The notes: generated by a model from the letters alone, not told the origin. A DNA stretch of 64,000 nucleotides from Paenibacillus glycanilyticus (GCF_030161375.1 NZ_BSSQ01000014.1:124001-188000); one strand, 5' to 3'. Shown: positions 16,567 through 26,240, counted from the stretch's first letter. Program-made: numbers and translations.

Positions 16567-17331
16567 TTACTGCGCGATCTGTTCTCTTATAACCTGCAAA
16601 ATTTTCTTCTCCAACCTCGACACCTGAACCTGGGATATCCCAAGGCGGCTGGCGACTTCGGACTGGGTTTTATCACGGTAATAACGCAAATACACGATCA
16701 GCCTCTCGCGTTCGCTAAGACCCTCGATCGCTTCGATGAGAGCTAGTTTGTCGAACCAGCGTTCCTGCGAATCGTCGGCAATCTGGTCCATAAGGGTAAT
16801 CGGGTCGCCGTCGTTCTCGAACACGGTCTCGTGAATCGATGTTGGAGGTTTGTTCGCTTCCTGAGCGAACACCACATCCTCCGGCGTAATGCCAAGACGA
16901 TCCGCTACTTCGCTGACCGTCGGCAGACGGCCAAGCGTCTTGGACAGCTCATCTTTCATTTTCCGGACCTTGTTCGCCGTCTCTTTGAGTGAACGACTAA
17001 CCTTAAGCGTACCGTCATCGCGCAGAAAACGCTGAATCTCGCCGATAATCATCGGCACCGCATAAGTAGAGAACTTCACGTCATAGGACAAGTCGAATTT
17101 ATCGACGGACTTCAGCAGCCCGATACATCCGATTTGGAACAAATCCTCCGGTTCGTAGCCCCGGTTAATGAACCGCTGTACGACAGACCAGACTAACCTG
17201 ATATTACATTGCACAAGCGTGTCTCTTGCCAAGGTATCTCCTGATTGGCTCAAGGCAATGAGACGCTTCACTTCCGAATCATCCAAATACGGCTGAGCCG
17301 TTTGCTTCAAATCGGCATCCATGAGGTTCAA
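16567..17331 (-). CDS. sigF: RNA polymerase sigma factor sigma-F
   Basis: A 254-residue sigma-70 family factor, first forespore-specific sigma. Region 2 is visible at GYEPEDLFQIGCIGLLKSVDKFD and YAVPMIIGEIQRFLRDDG; region 3 carries the SEVADRLGITPEDV helix; region 4 has SEVASRLGISQVQVSRLEKKIL as a helix-turn-helix. Its activity is blocked by SpoIIAB until SpoIIAA releases it. It is the last gene of spoIIAA-spoIIAB-sigF and starts 10 bases after spoIIAB ends. The gene is intact. Region 4 ends with the expected length. Confidence 0.97.
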   Translation of the reverse strand: MNLMDADLKQTAQPYLDDSEVKRLIALSQSGDTLARDTLVQCNIRLVWSVVQRFINRGYEPEDLFQIGCIGLLKSVDKFDLSYDVKFSTYAVPMIIGEIQRFLRDDGTLKVSRSLKETANKVRKMKDELSKTLGRLPTVSEVADRLGITPEDVVFAQEANKPPTSIHETVFENDGDPITLMDQIADDSQERWFDKLALIEAIEGLSERERLIVYLRYYRDKTQSEVASRLGISQVQVSRLEKKILQVIREQIAQ

Positions 17332-17341
17332 CCCCTATACG

Positions 17342-17785
17342 CTAGTTATACAGCGCTTTTTTCGATTCAATACGCTTCATCATCGCTACCCGCGTACCTT
17401 GGCCCAGTTCGCTAGTTACTTCAAAACGGTCCATGAAATTTTCCATGATCGTAAAGCCCATACCCGAACGTTCCATCTCCGGCTTGGAGGTATACAGCGG
17501 CTGGCGTGCCAGCTCGAGATCCTCAATGCCGCGGCCATTATCATAAATGGCAATGGATACAACATCCCCGTCGATCGAAGCTTCAATCGTCACTTTGCCG
17601 TCAGGATTGCTATCATAGCCATGAATAATGGAATTGGTAACCGCTTCGGATACCGCTGTCTTCAGATCATTCAATTCTTCTAACGTCGGATCCAATTGCG
17701 ACACAAACGATGCCACCGCAATACGGGCAAAAGCCTCATTCTCCGATCTGGCGCTAAAGGATAATGTCATTTCGTTGCGTCCCAT
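17342..17785 (-). CDS. spoIIAB: Anti-sigma-F factor and kinase
   Basis: A 147-residue GHKL-type serine kinase that binds sigma-F and phosphorylates SpoIIAA. The ATP-binding N box NSIIHGY, the G1 box DNGRGIED and the G2 segment [13 protein letters not shown] are present. The start codon ATG at 17785 overlaps the stop codon of spoIIAA, which fits the need for balanced protein amounts. The length equals that of the B. subtilis protein within a residue or two. No frameshift is seen. Confidence 0.97.
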   Translation of the reverse strand: MGRNEMTLSFSARSENEAFARIAVASFVSQLDPTLEELNDLKTAVSEAVTNSIIHGYDSNPDGKVTIEASIDGDVVSIAIYDNGRGIEDLELARQPLYTSKPEMERSGMGFTIMENFMDRFEVTSELGQGTRVAMMKRIESKKALYN

Positions 17786-18138
17786 TACGAGACCACCTCC
17801 AGACTAGAAATCGCCATTCTTTCATTGTCGTAAATGCTCATTATTTTAAACAAGCCCGACATTTCAAACAGGCGGTAGACACTTGGATTCACGTCGCACA
17901 CGACCATCTTGCCGCCTTTGCTGCGAACCTGCTTGTATCTGCCCAAAATGACGCCTAATCCGGAGCTGTCCATAAACTGCAGATCCTTCAGGCTGAGAAT
18001 AATGTGGTGACTATCCCCCCGCATGATCTCCGCTTCCATCTTATTGCGGACAATATCCGCCGTATGATGGTCAAGCTCCCCGCGAAGACGTACGATCAAG
18101 ACATTACGGTAATGCTCCAGTTCTGCTTGCAGACTCAT
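17785..18138 (-). CDS. spoIIAA: Anti-sigma-F factor antagonist
   Basis: A 117-residue STAS-domain protein whose unphosphorylated form strips SpoIIAB from sigma-F. The phosphorylation site sits in the motif [15 protein letters not shown]; the target serine is S58 or S59. SpoIIAB phosphorylates it, and SpoIIE removes the phosphate. ATG at 18138 has an AAAGGAG site. It is the first gene after the sigma-H/Spo0A-like promoter region at 18184-18225. Confidence 0.97.
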   Translation of the reverse strand: MSLQAELEHYRNVLIVRLRGELDHHTADIVRNKMEAEIMRGDSHHIILSLKDLQFMDSSGLGVILGRYKQVRSKGGKMVVCDVNPSVYRLFEMSGLFKIMSIYDNERMAISSLEVVS

Positions 18139-18183
18139 TGTCGCCGTTCAACTCCTTTAGGCTTCGCTTTTGGATCGAACTAC

Positions 18184-18225
18184 GATTTCTCCATGCGGCC
18201 CAAGGTTTCCTGCACGACGACAAAA
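18184..18225 (-). promoter_or_regulatory. Sigma-H-like promoter of spoIIA with Spo0A-like boxes
   Basis: On the minus strand GCAGGAAAC (18205-18213) is a near-perfect sigma-H -35, separated by 12 bases from GGAGAAATC (18184-18192) as -10. Directly upstream TTTTGTCGTC resembles the 0A box TGTCGAA. This matches the B. subtilis spoIIA promoter arrangement, where Spo0A~P and sigma-H act together. Confidence 0.6.
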
Positions 18226-18259
18226 CTAGAAGAGAAGCGCTAGAAGAAGACAAAAAACG

Positions 18260-19474
18260 CTACGAGAACAATCCGCTGAAGGACCGTTTGAGCAATTTGA
18301 ACCAGCCTGCTTTATCAACGGACTGAGGCGCGTCAACCGGGAATTCCTTCACAACCTGATCGCCTTGGTAGACAACGAGCTTCCCGATCGATTGACCGAT
18401 GGCAACCGGCGCTTTCAATGGCTGTTCAATTTGAAGTTCATAACGGATGTCGTTAGTTGCAGCGCCTTTTTTGAGCAAAATGCTATAAGGATGCTTCGCA
18501 ACAAGCGGCAGCTCGCGAACGGATCCTTTCTCGATTTTCATGGTACCCATCGTGTCTCCTTCTTTAAAGATCGGATGGGTCGTATATTGGGCAAACGTGA
18601 AATCAAGCATTTGCGAAACTTCGGCATTTCTTGTTTTGGTGTTCGGCTCGCCCATAACAACCGCGATTACGCGCAAATTGTCGCGTTTAGCCGTCGCCGT
18701 CAAGCAGAATTTAGCTTCATTCGTAAAACCTGTTTTGAGACCGTCCGCACCGCTGTAGAACCTTACAAGCTTATTCGTGTTCACCAGCCAAAACGGTTTC
18801 TCCGACGATTTGCGCAAATAATCCTGGTACGACCCGGTATATTTCGTAATCTCGGAATGCTTCAGCAATTCGCGCGACATCACCGCGATATCATGCGCGG
18901 AAGTATAATGATCGGCCGCGGGCAAGCCATTGCAGTTGGCAAAATGGGTATTTTGCAAACCTAGCTGCTGCGCCTTCTCGTTCATCATAACGACAAACTG
19001 TTGCTCGGAGCCCGCTAGCTTTTCCGCCATAGCGACAGAAGCATCGTTGCCGGAAGCCATCGCAATGCCTTTCAGCATTTCGTCAACCGTCATTTCTTCG
19101 CCCGGCTCGAGGAAGATCTGGGATCCGCCCATAGAAGCCGCGTATTCGCTTGTAGGCACTTTATCGGTAAGCTTGATCTTCCCGTCGTCCAGCGCTTCCA
19201 TGATCAGCAGCATCGTCATGACCTTCGTAATACTAGCCGGAGGTAGCTTGACGTTGCTGTCCTTCTCGTAAATAACGGTACCGCTGTCGGCATCCATCAG
19301 GACGGCCGACCTTGCGGAAGGTGCTAAATCAAGCGACGAGGCTTGCTGCTGCCCAGGAGCGGATGGTACGGGCTCCTTGGCGATTACGGTTTCACTTGCG
19401 TAAGCAGCAGCCGGCATCGCAGTCAGGGTAAATGCAGCGAATAGAATGAACAGCTTCGTACAAACTTTTTTCAT
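18260..19474 (-). CDS. dacF: D-alanyl-D-alanine carboxypeptidase DacF
   Basis: A 404-residue low-molecular-weight penicillin-binding protein made in the forespore. It has a signal peptide of about 26 residues ending near AYA, then the catalytic motifs SITK at 81-84, SGN at 141-143 and KTG at 247-249, and a C-terminal domain with an amphipathic end (WFKLLKRSF) for membrane attachment. It is the upstream neighbour of spoIIAA, the order found in B. subtilis. I chose ATG 19474 because GGAGGA lies 10 bases upstream; an extension of six residues is possible. It trims peptidoglycan cross-linking substrates. Confidence 0.94.
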   Translation of the reverse strand: MKKVCTKLFILFAAFTLTAMPAAAYASETVIAKEPVPSAPGQQQASSLDLAPSARSAVLMDADSGTVIYEKDSNVKLPPASITKVMTMLLIMEALDDGKIKLTDKVPTSEYAASMGGSQIFLEPGEEMTVDEMLKGIAMASGNDASVAMAEKLAGSEQQFVVMMNEKAQQLGLQNTHFANCNGLPAADHYTSAHDIAVMSRELLKHSEITKYTGSYQDYLRKSSEKPFWLVNTNKLVRFYSGADGLKTGFTNEAKFCLTATAKRDNLRVIAVVMGEPNTKTRNAEVSQMLDFTFAQYTTHPIFKEGDTMGTMKIEKGSVRELPLVAKHPYSILLKKGAATNDIRYELQIEQPLKAPVAIGQSIGKLVVYQGDQVVKEFPVDAPQSVDKAGWFKLLKRSFSGLFS

Positions 19475-19596
19475 AGAGCAGGTCTCCTCCAAAGATGATT
19501 GTTCTACGCGTTTTCATGACGAAAACACCGCAATTGGGCTATATTGTCTTCTCCAGTCTTGACCTCTTTCATGAAAAATATTCCACAGAAGCTTTT

Positions 19597-19603
19597 TGTC
19601 GAA
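19597..19603. promoter_or_regulatory. Spo0A box sequence upstream of dacF
   Basis: TGTCGAA is a perfect core 0A box, 123 bases upstream of the dacF start. A seven-base match can occur by chance, and no sigma-H promoter was recognised beside it. Confidence 0.3.
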
Positions 19604-19624
19604 TTTCGCCCTCGCGAATAAAAA

Positions 19625-19665
19625 AAACCGCCTTACTCCCTTCCGGGCGTAAGACGGTTCCTATA
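19625..19665 (-). terminator. Terminator after pdp
   Basis: On the minus strand AACCGTCTTAC pairs with GTAAGGCGGTT around a GC-rich loop and runs into eight T. It is 6 bases after the pdp stop. Confidence 0.93.
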
Positions 19666-19671
19666 TATGCG

Positions 19672-21000
19672 CTAGTATCGATTAGTCCCTTCCGTTGTCA
19701 CAACAGACAACAAAAGCGGACGCTCCGCCGGCTTCTCAGCCGTAATCGAATATGCGCTTTGAATTTTAGCCGCAACTTCTTCTACTGCTATATCTTGAGC
19801 TTTCGTATGCAGCACGACCAGCGTTTCGCCTTCGCTAACCGGATCGCCTACCTTTTTACCGATCATAATGCCCACGGAGTAATCAATCAGGGCTTCCTTC
19901 GTCGCACGCCCGGCACCGAGAAGCATCGCAGCAATACCAAGCTGTTCCGCGTCAATTGCCGAGACAAATCCGGCTGCTAGCGCCTTCACTTCAACCTGCT
20001 CCGCCGCTTGAGGCAGAAGCGTCACATCCTCAGCCACGGTAGCATCTCCGCCTTGCGCGGCAATAAACTGCTTGAATTTCTCCAACGCCTGGCCGTTGTT
20101 CAACTGTTGCCGCAACAGCTCTTTGGCTTCAGCAACATTCTCGGCATGTCCGCCTAATACGACCATATGGGCACCAAGCGTCAAACACAGCTCCGTGAGA
20201 TCTGCCGGACCTCTGCCCCGCAAAGTCTCGATGGCTTCCCGAACTTCAAGCGCGTTGCCGATAGCAAAACCAAGAGGTTGATCCATATCGCTGATGACGG
20301 CGGCCGTCTGGCGGCCGACCTGCGTACCGATCTCGACCATGGCTTGCGCAAGCTTCTCCGAATCCTCCACCGTCTTCATGAAAGCGCCGCTGCCCGTCTT
20401 GACGTCCAGTACAATGGCATCCGCGCCAGCTGCAATCTTTTTGCTCATGACAGAACTCGCAATTAACGGAATCGACTCGACGGTAGCCGTCACATCCCGC
20501 AGCGCGTATAGTTTTTTGTCAGCTGGTGCCAGATTTCCGCTTTGCCCAATAACCGAAAGCCCAATCTCATTCACTTGTTCGAGGAATTTCTCCCTCGACA
20601 ATTCGGTCTGAAATCCTGCAATCGATTCCAGTTTGTCGATTGTTCCGCCCGTATGGCCAAGGCCTCTGCCCGACATCTTCGCAACCGGTACGCCAACCGA
20701 AGCAACAAGCGGTGCAATAATAAGCGTTGTTTTGTCGCCTACGCCGCCCGTGCTATGCTTGTCTACCTTTATGCCGGCAATTGGAGCCAGATCTACCTGG
20801 TCACCCGAGTTCGCCATGGCAAGCGTCAAAGACGCCGTCTCTTGCGGCGTCATACCGCGGAAGAGCACGGCCATCGCCCAAGCCGACATTTGATAGTCCG
20901 GAATGCCTCCATCGCAATAGCCATCCACCAGAAACGTCAATTCTTTTGCAGTCAGCACTCCGCCGTCTCGCTTCTTTTGTATTAGATCTACTGCACGCAT
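19672..21000 (-). CDS. pdp: Pyrimidine-nucleoside phosphorylase
   Basis: A 442-residue homodimeric enzyme that splits uridine and thymidine (and deoxyuridine) with phosphate. The glycosyltransferase-family signature [23 protein letters not shown] and the phosphate loop KTGSGAFMK are present, with the C-terminal alpha/beta domain. I chose ATG 21000 ([14 protein letters not shown]), which has GGAGTGGGT upstream; the longer in-frame start is not family-like. It follows punA and deoB in a nucleoside salvage group, with a short Spo0E-like gene between. Confidence 0.95.
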   Translation of the reverse strand: MRAVDLIQKKRDGGVLTAKELTFLVDGYCDGGIPDYQMSAWAMAVLFRGMTPQETASLTLAMANSGDQVDLAPIAGIKVDKHSTGGVGDKTTLIIAPLVASVGVPVAKMSGRGLGHTGGTIDKLESIAGFQTELSREKFLEQVNEIGLSVIGQSGNLAPADKKLYALRDVTATVESIPLIASSVMSKKIAAGADAIVLDVKTGSGAFMKTVEDSEKLAQAMVEIGTQVGRQTAAVISDMDQPLGFAIGNALEVREAIETLRGRGPADLTELCLTLGAHMVVLGGHAENVAEAKELLRQQLNNGQALEKFKQFIAAQGGDATVAEDVTLLPQAAEQVEVKALAAGFVSAIDAEQLGIAAMLLGAGRATKEALIDYSVGIMIGKKVGDPVSEGETLVVLHTKAQDIAVEEVAAKIQSAYSITAEKPAERPLLLSVVTTEGTNRY

Positions 21001-21027
21001 GTTACCCACTCCGTTTCTGCTGCACAT

Positions 21028-21192
21028 TCATTTATGTGAACGCGCCCGCAGCGTTTGTTGCCGAACGATCAGCTCGTCCAGCATCTGGCTGAGCTGGAGC
21101 ACTTCACGATGTACAAATGTTTTCTTTTTCATTGCTTTTTCAACCATTTTCCCTCGCAACTGCTCAATTTCGACGAGTAACAGCTTGTCCAC
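21028..21192 (-). CDS. Spo0E-family aspartyl-phosphate phosphatase-like small protein
   Basis: A 54-residue protein beginning at GTG 21192. It has the two-helix Spo0E pattern: VEIEQLRGKMVEKA, then a turn, then EVLQLSQMLDELIVRQQ. The SQxLD motif is the family's catalytic-core signature. In B. subtilis Spo0E-type proteins remove phosphate from Spo0A~P and so delay sporulation. The gene lies between punA and pdp on the same strand and ends 27 bases before pdp. A GGAG ribosome site lies just upstream. Residues between the helices are unusually basic, so the pairing is a motif-level call. Confidence 0.72.
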   Translation of the reverse strand: MDKLLLVEIEQLRGKMVEKAMKKKTFVHREVLQLSQMLDELIVRQQTLRARSHK

Positions 21193-21301
21193 TTATCTCC
21201 ACTCCATCATCCCGTAATCATGGACATTATACGACGATGCCGTCATCAAATACTGTCATATTCCGTCGATGGGATTATTACAATTATATTACAAGCACCC
21301 A

Positions 21302-22132
21302 CTAGAATTGTCGGATTAATTCTTTCACCAGCGCCAAAAATTCCGCTTTAACCCGCTCGGTCGTTTCAATAACCTCGTCATGGGACAACGGTTGATCTAA
21401 TACCCCTGCTGCCATGTTGCTGATACAGGAAATGCCCAGTACTTCAATGCCGGAATGGCGGGCTGCAATCACTTCAGCAACAGTCGACATGCCGACGGCA
21501 TCTGCGCCTAATACGCGAAGCATGCGGATTTCGGCAGGAGTCTCATAGGTAGGACCAAGCAATCCGGCATAGACGCCTTCCTGCAGCTTAAGCCCTTGCT
21601 TAGCCGAAGTTTCACGAGCAATCGCGCGAAGACGTTTGCTATAAGCTTCGGACATATCCGGGAATCTTACGCCAAGCTCGTTATCATTTGGACCGATAAG
21701 CGGATTTTTGCCCGTCATATTCAAGTGATCGGAGATCAACATCAAATCGCCTGCTTCGAAATCCAGATTAACGCCGCCTGCCGCATTCGTAACTAGCAAG
21801 GAGGTAACGCCAAGCGCCTTCATTACGCGAACGGGGAAAGCGGTCAACTCAGAGCCATAACCTTCGTACATATGGAATCTGCCGCGCATGAGAATAACAG
21901 AGCGCCCGGACAAGGTGCCAACGACCAATTCCCCCGCATGGCCTTCTACCGTGGATACCGGAAAATGCGGAATGTCGCTGTAATCGATCGTAACCGCGTT
22001 GTCGATATGATCGCCAAGCACGCCAAGACCGGAACCCATAATCAGGCCAATCTCGGGTTGAACCTGCACCTGTCCCGCAATATAGGAAGCTGCCTCTTTA
22101 ATTTGAACAGCCGTCATCGTATTTGAACTCAT
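21302..22132 (-). CDS. punA: Purine nucleoside phosphorylase (inosine/guanosine type)
   Basis: A 276-residue trimeric enzyme that splits inosine and guanosine with phosphate. Its GLIMGSGLGVLGD loop binds phosphate, LMRGRFHMYEGY carries the active-site histidine region, TNAAGG and the LLGPTYETPAEIRML signature identify PNP of the low molecular mass class, and the catalytic glutamate and asparagine lie in the late AVGMSTVAE and SCISNMAAG segments. It follows deoB by 23 bases. The product, ribose 1-phosphate, is a substrate of DeoB. B. subtilis also has the name pupG for this gene. Confidence 0.95.
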   Translation of the reverse strand: MSSNTMTAVQIKEAASYIAGQVQVQPEIGLIMGSGLGVLGDHIDNAVTIDYSDIPHFPVSTVEGHAGELVVGTLSGRSVILMRGRFHMYEGYGSELTAFPVRVMKALGVTSLLVTNAAGGVNLDFEAGDLMLISDHLNMTGKNPLIGPNDNELGVRFPDMSEAYSKRLRAIARETSAKQGLKLQEGVYAGLLGPTYETPAEIRMLRVLGADAVGMSTVAEVIAARHSGIEVLGISCISNMAAGVLDQPLSHDEVIETTERVKAEFLALVKELIRQF

Positions 22133-22155
22133 CGTAAGTTCCTCCTCTATCCTTG

Positions 22156-23337
22156 TTATTTGGTCTGAAGCAAACTTAAAAAGCTTGTACCGTTCGGCGG
22201 TACGGCAACTCCAAAGTTATCCGCAATCGTTGCCCCTAGGTCCGAGAAGGTTGTTCTGGTCTCGAGCCGCTTCGGCTGATCAAAAGCCGGGCTGAATAAT
22301 AAAATAGGAACATACTCGCGTGTATGGTCCGTACCCGGGTGGACGGGGTCATTGCCGTGGTCGGCCGTTACAATGAGCAGGTCACGTTCGCCTATCGCGC
22401 TCTCCAGCTCAGGGATTGCCCGGTCGAATTCCTCCAGCGCGGCAGCGTAACCTTCCGGATCGCGACGATGGCCGTACAAGGAGTCGAAATCAACAAGGTT
22501 CGTAAATAATAAGCCTTTGAACGGCTTCTTTAATGCTTCAACCGTTTGAGCAATTCCGTCGGCATTGCTTTTGGTTGAAGACGTTGCCGTAATGCCTTCC
22601 CCGTCAAAGATATCATTGATTTTCCCGATTGCAATCGTATCGAAGCCATTATCCTTAAGCAAATCCAGCACGGTTGCTTCCGGCGGCTTAACGGCGTAAT
22701 CGTGGCGGTTAGGCGTACGTTTGAAGGCACCGGGCGAACCGACAAAAGGTCTTGCGATAACCCTGCCCACGGCAAAACGTTCGTCCATTGTTAATTCCCG
22801 CGCAATCTCACACCCGCGATACAACTCTTCCAGCGGTACGATCTCTTCGTGCGCGGCAATCTGAAATACGCTGTCAGCCGAGGTGTATACGATCCACGCG
22901 CCCGTCTCCATGTGTTCCGCGCCAAGCTCGTCCAGTATTTCGGTTCCGCTGGCTGGCTTGTTGCCAATTACTTTGCGGCCCGTCCGTTCCTCAAACGCCT
23001 GTATCAATTCCTCCGGGAACCCTTCCGGGAACGTCTGAAAAGGCACCGTAATGTTGAGTCCCATCAGTTCCCAATGTCCTGTCATCGTATCTTTTCCTAC
23101 CGAGACCTCCGCCATCTTGCCGTAATAGGCAGCGGCTTCCCCAGACGGCTTCCAATCGGATAATTCCGTAATCCGGTCGAGTCCCCAGCGTCTCATGTGT
23201 GGCAACTCTATCGTTGGCACCCGTTCAATAATATGCCCAAGCGTGTGCGAACCGCTGTCTCCAAAAGACGGCGCATCCGGCAGTTCTCCGATTCCAACGC
23301 TGTCTAGTACAATTACCGCAATGCGATCGAATTTCAT
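22156..23337 (-). CDS. deoB: Phosphopentomutase
   Basis: A 393-residue alkaline-phosphatase-superfamily enzyme that interconverts ribose 1-phosphate and ribose 5-phosphate. The metal sites are visible in [12 protein letters not shown], the phosphorylated threonine in [10 protein letters not shown], and the C-terminal TADHGNDP and [15 protein letters not shown] 23337 has a GGAGG site that follows directly after a tandem 69-nt repeat. It lies after xerD and before punA, in the nucleoside salvage group. Confidence 0.97.
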   Translation of the reverse strand: MKFDRIAVIVLDSVGIGELPDAPSFGDSGSHTLGHIIERVPTIELPHMRRWGLDRITELSDWKPSGEAAAYYGKMAEVSVGKDTMTGHWELMGLNITVPFQTFPEGFPEELIQAFEERTGRKVIGNKPASGTEILDELGAEHMETGAWIVYTSADSVFQIAAHEEIVPLEELYRGCEIARELTMDERFAVGRVIARPFVGSPGAFKRTPNRHDYAVKPPEATVLDLLKDNGFDTIAIGKINDIFDGEGITATSSTKSNADGIAQTVEALKKPFKGLLFTNLVDFDSLYGHRRDPEGYAAALEEFDRAIPELESAIGERDLLIVTADHGNDPVHPGTDHTREYVPILLFSPAFDQPKRLETRTTFSDLGATIADNFGVAVPPNGTSFLSLLQTK

Positions 23338-23350
23338 GGTTACCTCCTAA

Positions 23351-23488
23351 AATGAATTGCCAAACTAGGTTGATTATATCAACCGTTTGTGGTGATTCAT
23401 GCTTCGTAAGCATACGCTTAATGAATGGCCAAACTAGGTTGATTACATCAACCGTTTGTGGTGATTCATGCTTCGTAAGCATACGCTT
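23351..23488 (-). repeat. Tandem 69-nt hairpin repeat, two copies upstream of deoB
   Basis: Two 69-base units (23351-23419 and 23420-23488) differ at only two positions. Each contains a perfect hairpin GGTTGAT/ATCAACC, flanked by CCAAAC/GTTTG, and a second hairpin ATGCTT/AAGCAT. A related pair, again with a 69-base period, lies upstream of lpdV at 36513-36622. Here the unit ends only a few bases before the deoB ribosome site. Not a protein gene: the repeat fills the gap between xerD and deoB. Confidence 0.95.
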
Positions 23489-23493
23489 AATGA

Positions 23494-24384
23494 TTAAGCC
23501 CTAGGATGGGCATTCGAGTAGACATCTTTCATCTTTGCTTTGGACAAGCGCGTATAACGCTGCGTGGTTGAAATATCCGCATGGCCAAGCAGCTCCTGGA
23601 CGGAGCGCAGATCTGCTCCGTTCTCCAGCAGGTGAGCGGCAAAGGAATGGCGCAAGGTATGCGGGGTAATGTCTTCCGAGATCCCCGCTTCCTTCGCGTA
23701 TTTTTTGACCATTTTCCAGAAACCTTGTCTTGTCATTCGCGTTCCGAGCTGATTGAGGAACAAGGCGGGCTCGTCCTCTGCTTGCCGCAACAGCTCCGTT
23801 CTGCCTGCCTGCAAATAATCGTCCAATGCCGCCTGCGCCATTCGTCCGAACGGAATAATCCGCTCCTTCATGCCGCTGCCCACGCATCTTATAATGTTCA
23901 ATTGCGAATTAACGCTATCGACATCAAGCGAAATCAATTCGGATACCCGGATTCCGGTTGCATAGAGCAGCTCCAGCATGGCCTTATCCCGCTTCCCTGC
24001 AGCGGTAACGGACTGAGGGGTCTCAAGCAGCAGGCCGGCGTTCTCGACGGTTAATACTTTAGGCTCCTTCTTTTCTTGTTTAGGAGACTCTATGTACATG
24101 GCGGGATTAAGCTGAATATAACCGTTTACCGCCAAATAATGAAAAAAGGCGCGTATAGACGCAATATGCCTGGAGACGGTTGACGTTTTACGCCCGCTCT
24201 CTTTTAGACGCAGTAAATAATGCGACAAATGGTGACGATGAATGTCAGCCACTTCCGCAACGGATTGCTGCTCCAGATAATCGAGCAAGCTTTGCAAGTC
24301 GCGACCATATGATTCCAGCGTACTGCTCGACAATGCGCGCTCGCTCATTAGATATTGTATAAAAGATTGTACGTGAGCTTTCAT
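23494..24384 (-). CDS. xerD: Site-specific tyrosine recombinase XerD
   Basis: A 296-residue recombinase that, with XerC, resolves chromosome dimers at dif. The N-terminal SAM-like DNA-binding domain spans about 1-100. The catalytic residues are R146 (GIRVSEL), K173, H242 and R245 (HTLRH), H268 (LGHAD) and Y277 (TTQRYTRL). Its position between yqzK/fur and deoB is the B. subtilis ripX position, which favours XerD over XerC. All catalytic residues are intact. Confidence 0.94.
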   Translation of the reverse strand: MKAHVQSFIQYLMSERALSSSTLESYGRDLQSLLDYLEQQSVAEVADIHRHHLSHYLLRLKESGRKTSTVSRHIASIRAFFHYLAVNGYIQLNPAMYIESPKQEKKEPKVLTVENAGLLLETPQSVTAAGKRDKAMLELLYATGIRVSELISLDVDSVNSQLNIIRCVGSGMKERIIPFGRMAQAALDDYLQAGRTELLRQAEDEPALFLNQLGTRMTRQGFWKMVKKYAKEAGISEDITPHTLRHSFAAHLLENGADLRSVQELLGHADISTTQRYTRLSKAKMKDVYSNAHPRA

Positions 24385-24524
24385 GCCGGTTCCTCTCGTT
24401 CAAGAAAGATGATCAAGGCCATGGGACCATGGACCCTGTCTCGCGGGCAAGTTATCCTGCTTTACAACTATTCCACAACCGGCGCTTCAAATCCTGCTTT
24501 ACTCTTATTTGATCATCGATTTGC

Positions 24525-24758
24525 TTATTCGCCATACCAATAAAACCATCTCAGCCGATCGGCAAGACTGCCTTTTTCAACGGCTGCCGGGTCCGATTGA
24601 AACACCTTGAGCGCATCGCCTTTAGGTGTCCTGTAAGGATGGACGGGAGCAATCGCATCAATGAGAAAGCGATAGCTGCCCGTTACTATGAGAAGCAGCA
24701 ATGTGAAGATGACGACAAATAAAATTCGGCTTAACCATTTGCGCAGCGAGAGGACCAT
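24525..24758 (-). CDS. yqzK: DUF4227 small membrane protein YqzK
   Basis: A 77-residue protein with one membrane helix at about 10-28, followed by a soluble tail rich in basic and aromatic residues, including PYRTPKGDALKVFQ. It matches the DUF4227/YqzK family, found next to xerD in Bacillus. Function unknown. I chose ATG 24758 because GGAGG is well placed; an earlier ATG adds 12 residues and a hydrophilic extension. It lies 140 bases upstream of xerD. Confidence 0.8.
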   Translation of the reverse strand: MVLSLRKWLSRILFVVIFTLLLLIVTGSYRFLIDAIAPVHPYRTPKGDALKVFQSDPAAVEKGSLADRLRWFYWYGE

Positions 24759-24877
24759 CTGCTTGCCTCCTTCACTTTTGTTACGGTTGTCCATCCGTAC
24801 AATTTATGAAGGCAGCCCGCCCTTTATGTCAGGGCTGTCGCCTATGTCCCCTCATTGTGTTAACGTTGATCGAAGTC

Positions 24878-26020
24878 TCAAGACTCCAGCTTATCGAACG
24901 AAATCGAATCCAACCAGCGTTCCAATGGCGTATAAGGCAGACCCGCCGCTTCGGCAACCGGTTTATAAGTGACCGTACCGCGATAGGTGTTGACTCCTTT
25001 TTGCAAAGGCACGCTGCCTTTGACCGCTTCCCAGCCTCTACTGGCAAGATCGAGGGCATACGGCATCGTCACATTCGTCAGCGCAAACGTCGATGTGCGG
25101 GGAACTGCGCCAGGGATGTTTGCTACCGCATAATGAATAACCCCATGCTTGACGTAGATTGGATCTCTATGCGTAGTTGGCCGGTCTACCGTTGCAATGG
25201 AACCGCCTTGGTCTACCGCGACGTCTACAATGACTGACCCTTTTTTCATCGACTGCACCATGTTTTCCGTAACCAAGTGAGGAGCTTTGGCTCCCGGAAT
25301 CAAGACGGCGCCGATTAGAAGATCCGCTCTGCCGACTGCTTCCGCAATATTATAGGGGCTTGACATGACGGTATGGATTCTACTGCCAAACACATCATCC
25401 AGGTATCTCATCCGGTCCGTGCTTTTTTCCAAAATAACGACGTTAGCCCCCATACCAAGGGCAATCTTGGCTGCATTGGTTCCAACAATACCGCCGCCGA
25501 TGACCACGACTTCCGCCGGAGGTACCCCCGGAACTCCCCCCAGCAGCACTCCCCTGCCGCCATGGAAAGCTTCAAGAAATTGAGCGCCTACTTGTACCGC
25601 CATGCGGCCGGCCACTTCGCTCATTGGCGTTAATAAAGGCAGACTGCCATTTGCGAGTTGTATCGTCTCATACGCGATTCCCGTTACTCCGCTGTCCATC
25701 AATGCTTGCGTCAGCTCTGGAGCAGCCGCCAAATGCAAATACGTAAACAGGAGCAATCCTTCACGGAAGTAACCAAACTCCTCTTTGAGCGGCTCCTTGA
25801 CCTTCATGATCATGTCCGCTTCGCTCCAGACTTCCGCTGCGGCGGCACGGATTTCCGCGCCTTCCCGTTCGTAATCCAGATCCTCAAATCCGCTTCCTTC
25901 GCCGGCTCTCGTCTCCACAATAACCTTATGGCCTGCCGCCTTCAGCATGGTTACGCCTGCCGGGGTCAGAGCAACACGGTATTCACTGGCTTTGATTTCC
26001 TTCGGAACGCCGATAATCAT
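24878..26020 (-). CDS. ald: Alanine dehydrogenase
   Basis: A 380-residue NAD-dependent enzyme that reversibly converts L-alanine to pyruvate and ammonia. It has the AlaDH/PNT N-terminal motif [20 protein letters not shown] (residues 1-20), an active-site KVKEPL lysine and YLHLA histidine, and the NAD site [14 protein letters not shown]. The C-terminal end keeps [13 protein letters not shown]. It stands alone in orientation with yqzK downstream; a divergent protease gene lies upstream. Alanine is a germinant, and AlaDH acts in sporulation and germination metabolism in Bacillus. Confidence 0.96.
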   Translation of the reverse strand: MIIGVPKEIKASEYRVALTPAGVTMLKAAGHKVIVETRAGEGSGFEDLDYEREGAEIRAAAAEVWSEADMIMKVKEPLKEEFGYFREGLLLFTYLHLAAAPELTQALMDSGVTGIAYETIQLANGSLPLLTPMSEVAGRMAVQVGAQFLEAFHGGRGVLLGGVPGVPPAEVVVIGGGIVGTNAAKIALGMGANVVILEKSTDRMRYLDDVFGSRIHTVMSSPYNIAEAVGRADLLIGAVLIPGAKAPHLVTENMVQSMKKGSVIVDVAVDQGGSIATVDRPTTHRDPIYVKHGVIHYAVANIPGAVPRTSTFALTNVTMPYALDLASRGWEAVKGSVPLQKGVNTYRGTVTYKPVAEAAGLPYTPLERWLDSISFDKLES

Positions 26021-26240
26021 AAGCTTCCCCCTCCTTGAATGTGGCGCACTTACCTACTATGTTGTATGAATCTTAGAGGACAAATGTTAGTCCTTAAGCG
26101 TACCTTTTCCAGCCCAATCAAAAAATATGTGCGGTTGTATTGTACGGTTGACCATATCGAACTTGGCGAAGCTCCCATACACTGAACAAGCACGTTTTCA
26201 TTGTTTAATGCCGGACTTCATATAGAGAACGAATAGGAGA

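Noticed and set aside
23225..23482. 85-residue frame over the deoB repeats, with an internal peptide repeat
   Set aside because: The peptide repetition simply follows from the 69-base repeat, which is a multiple of three, so it is not evidence of a protein.
23351..23488. CRISPR array
   Set aside because: Units are directly adjacent with no spacers and only two copies, so this is a tandem repeat and not CRISPR.
26021..26240. Sigma-E promoter of the S8 protease (CATACACT around 26175)
   Set aside because: The -10 fits, but no -35 lies at a suitable distance; the spacing would be 17 bases.
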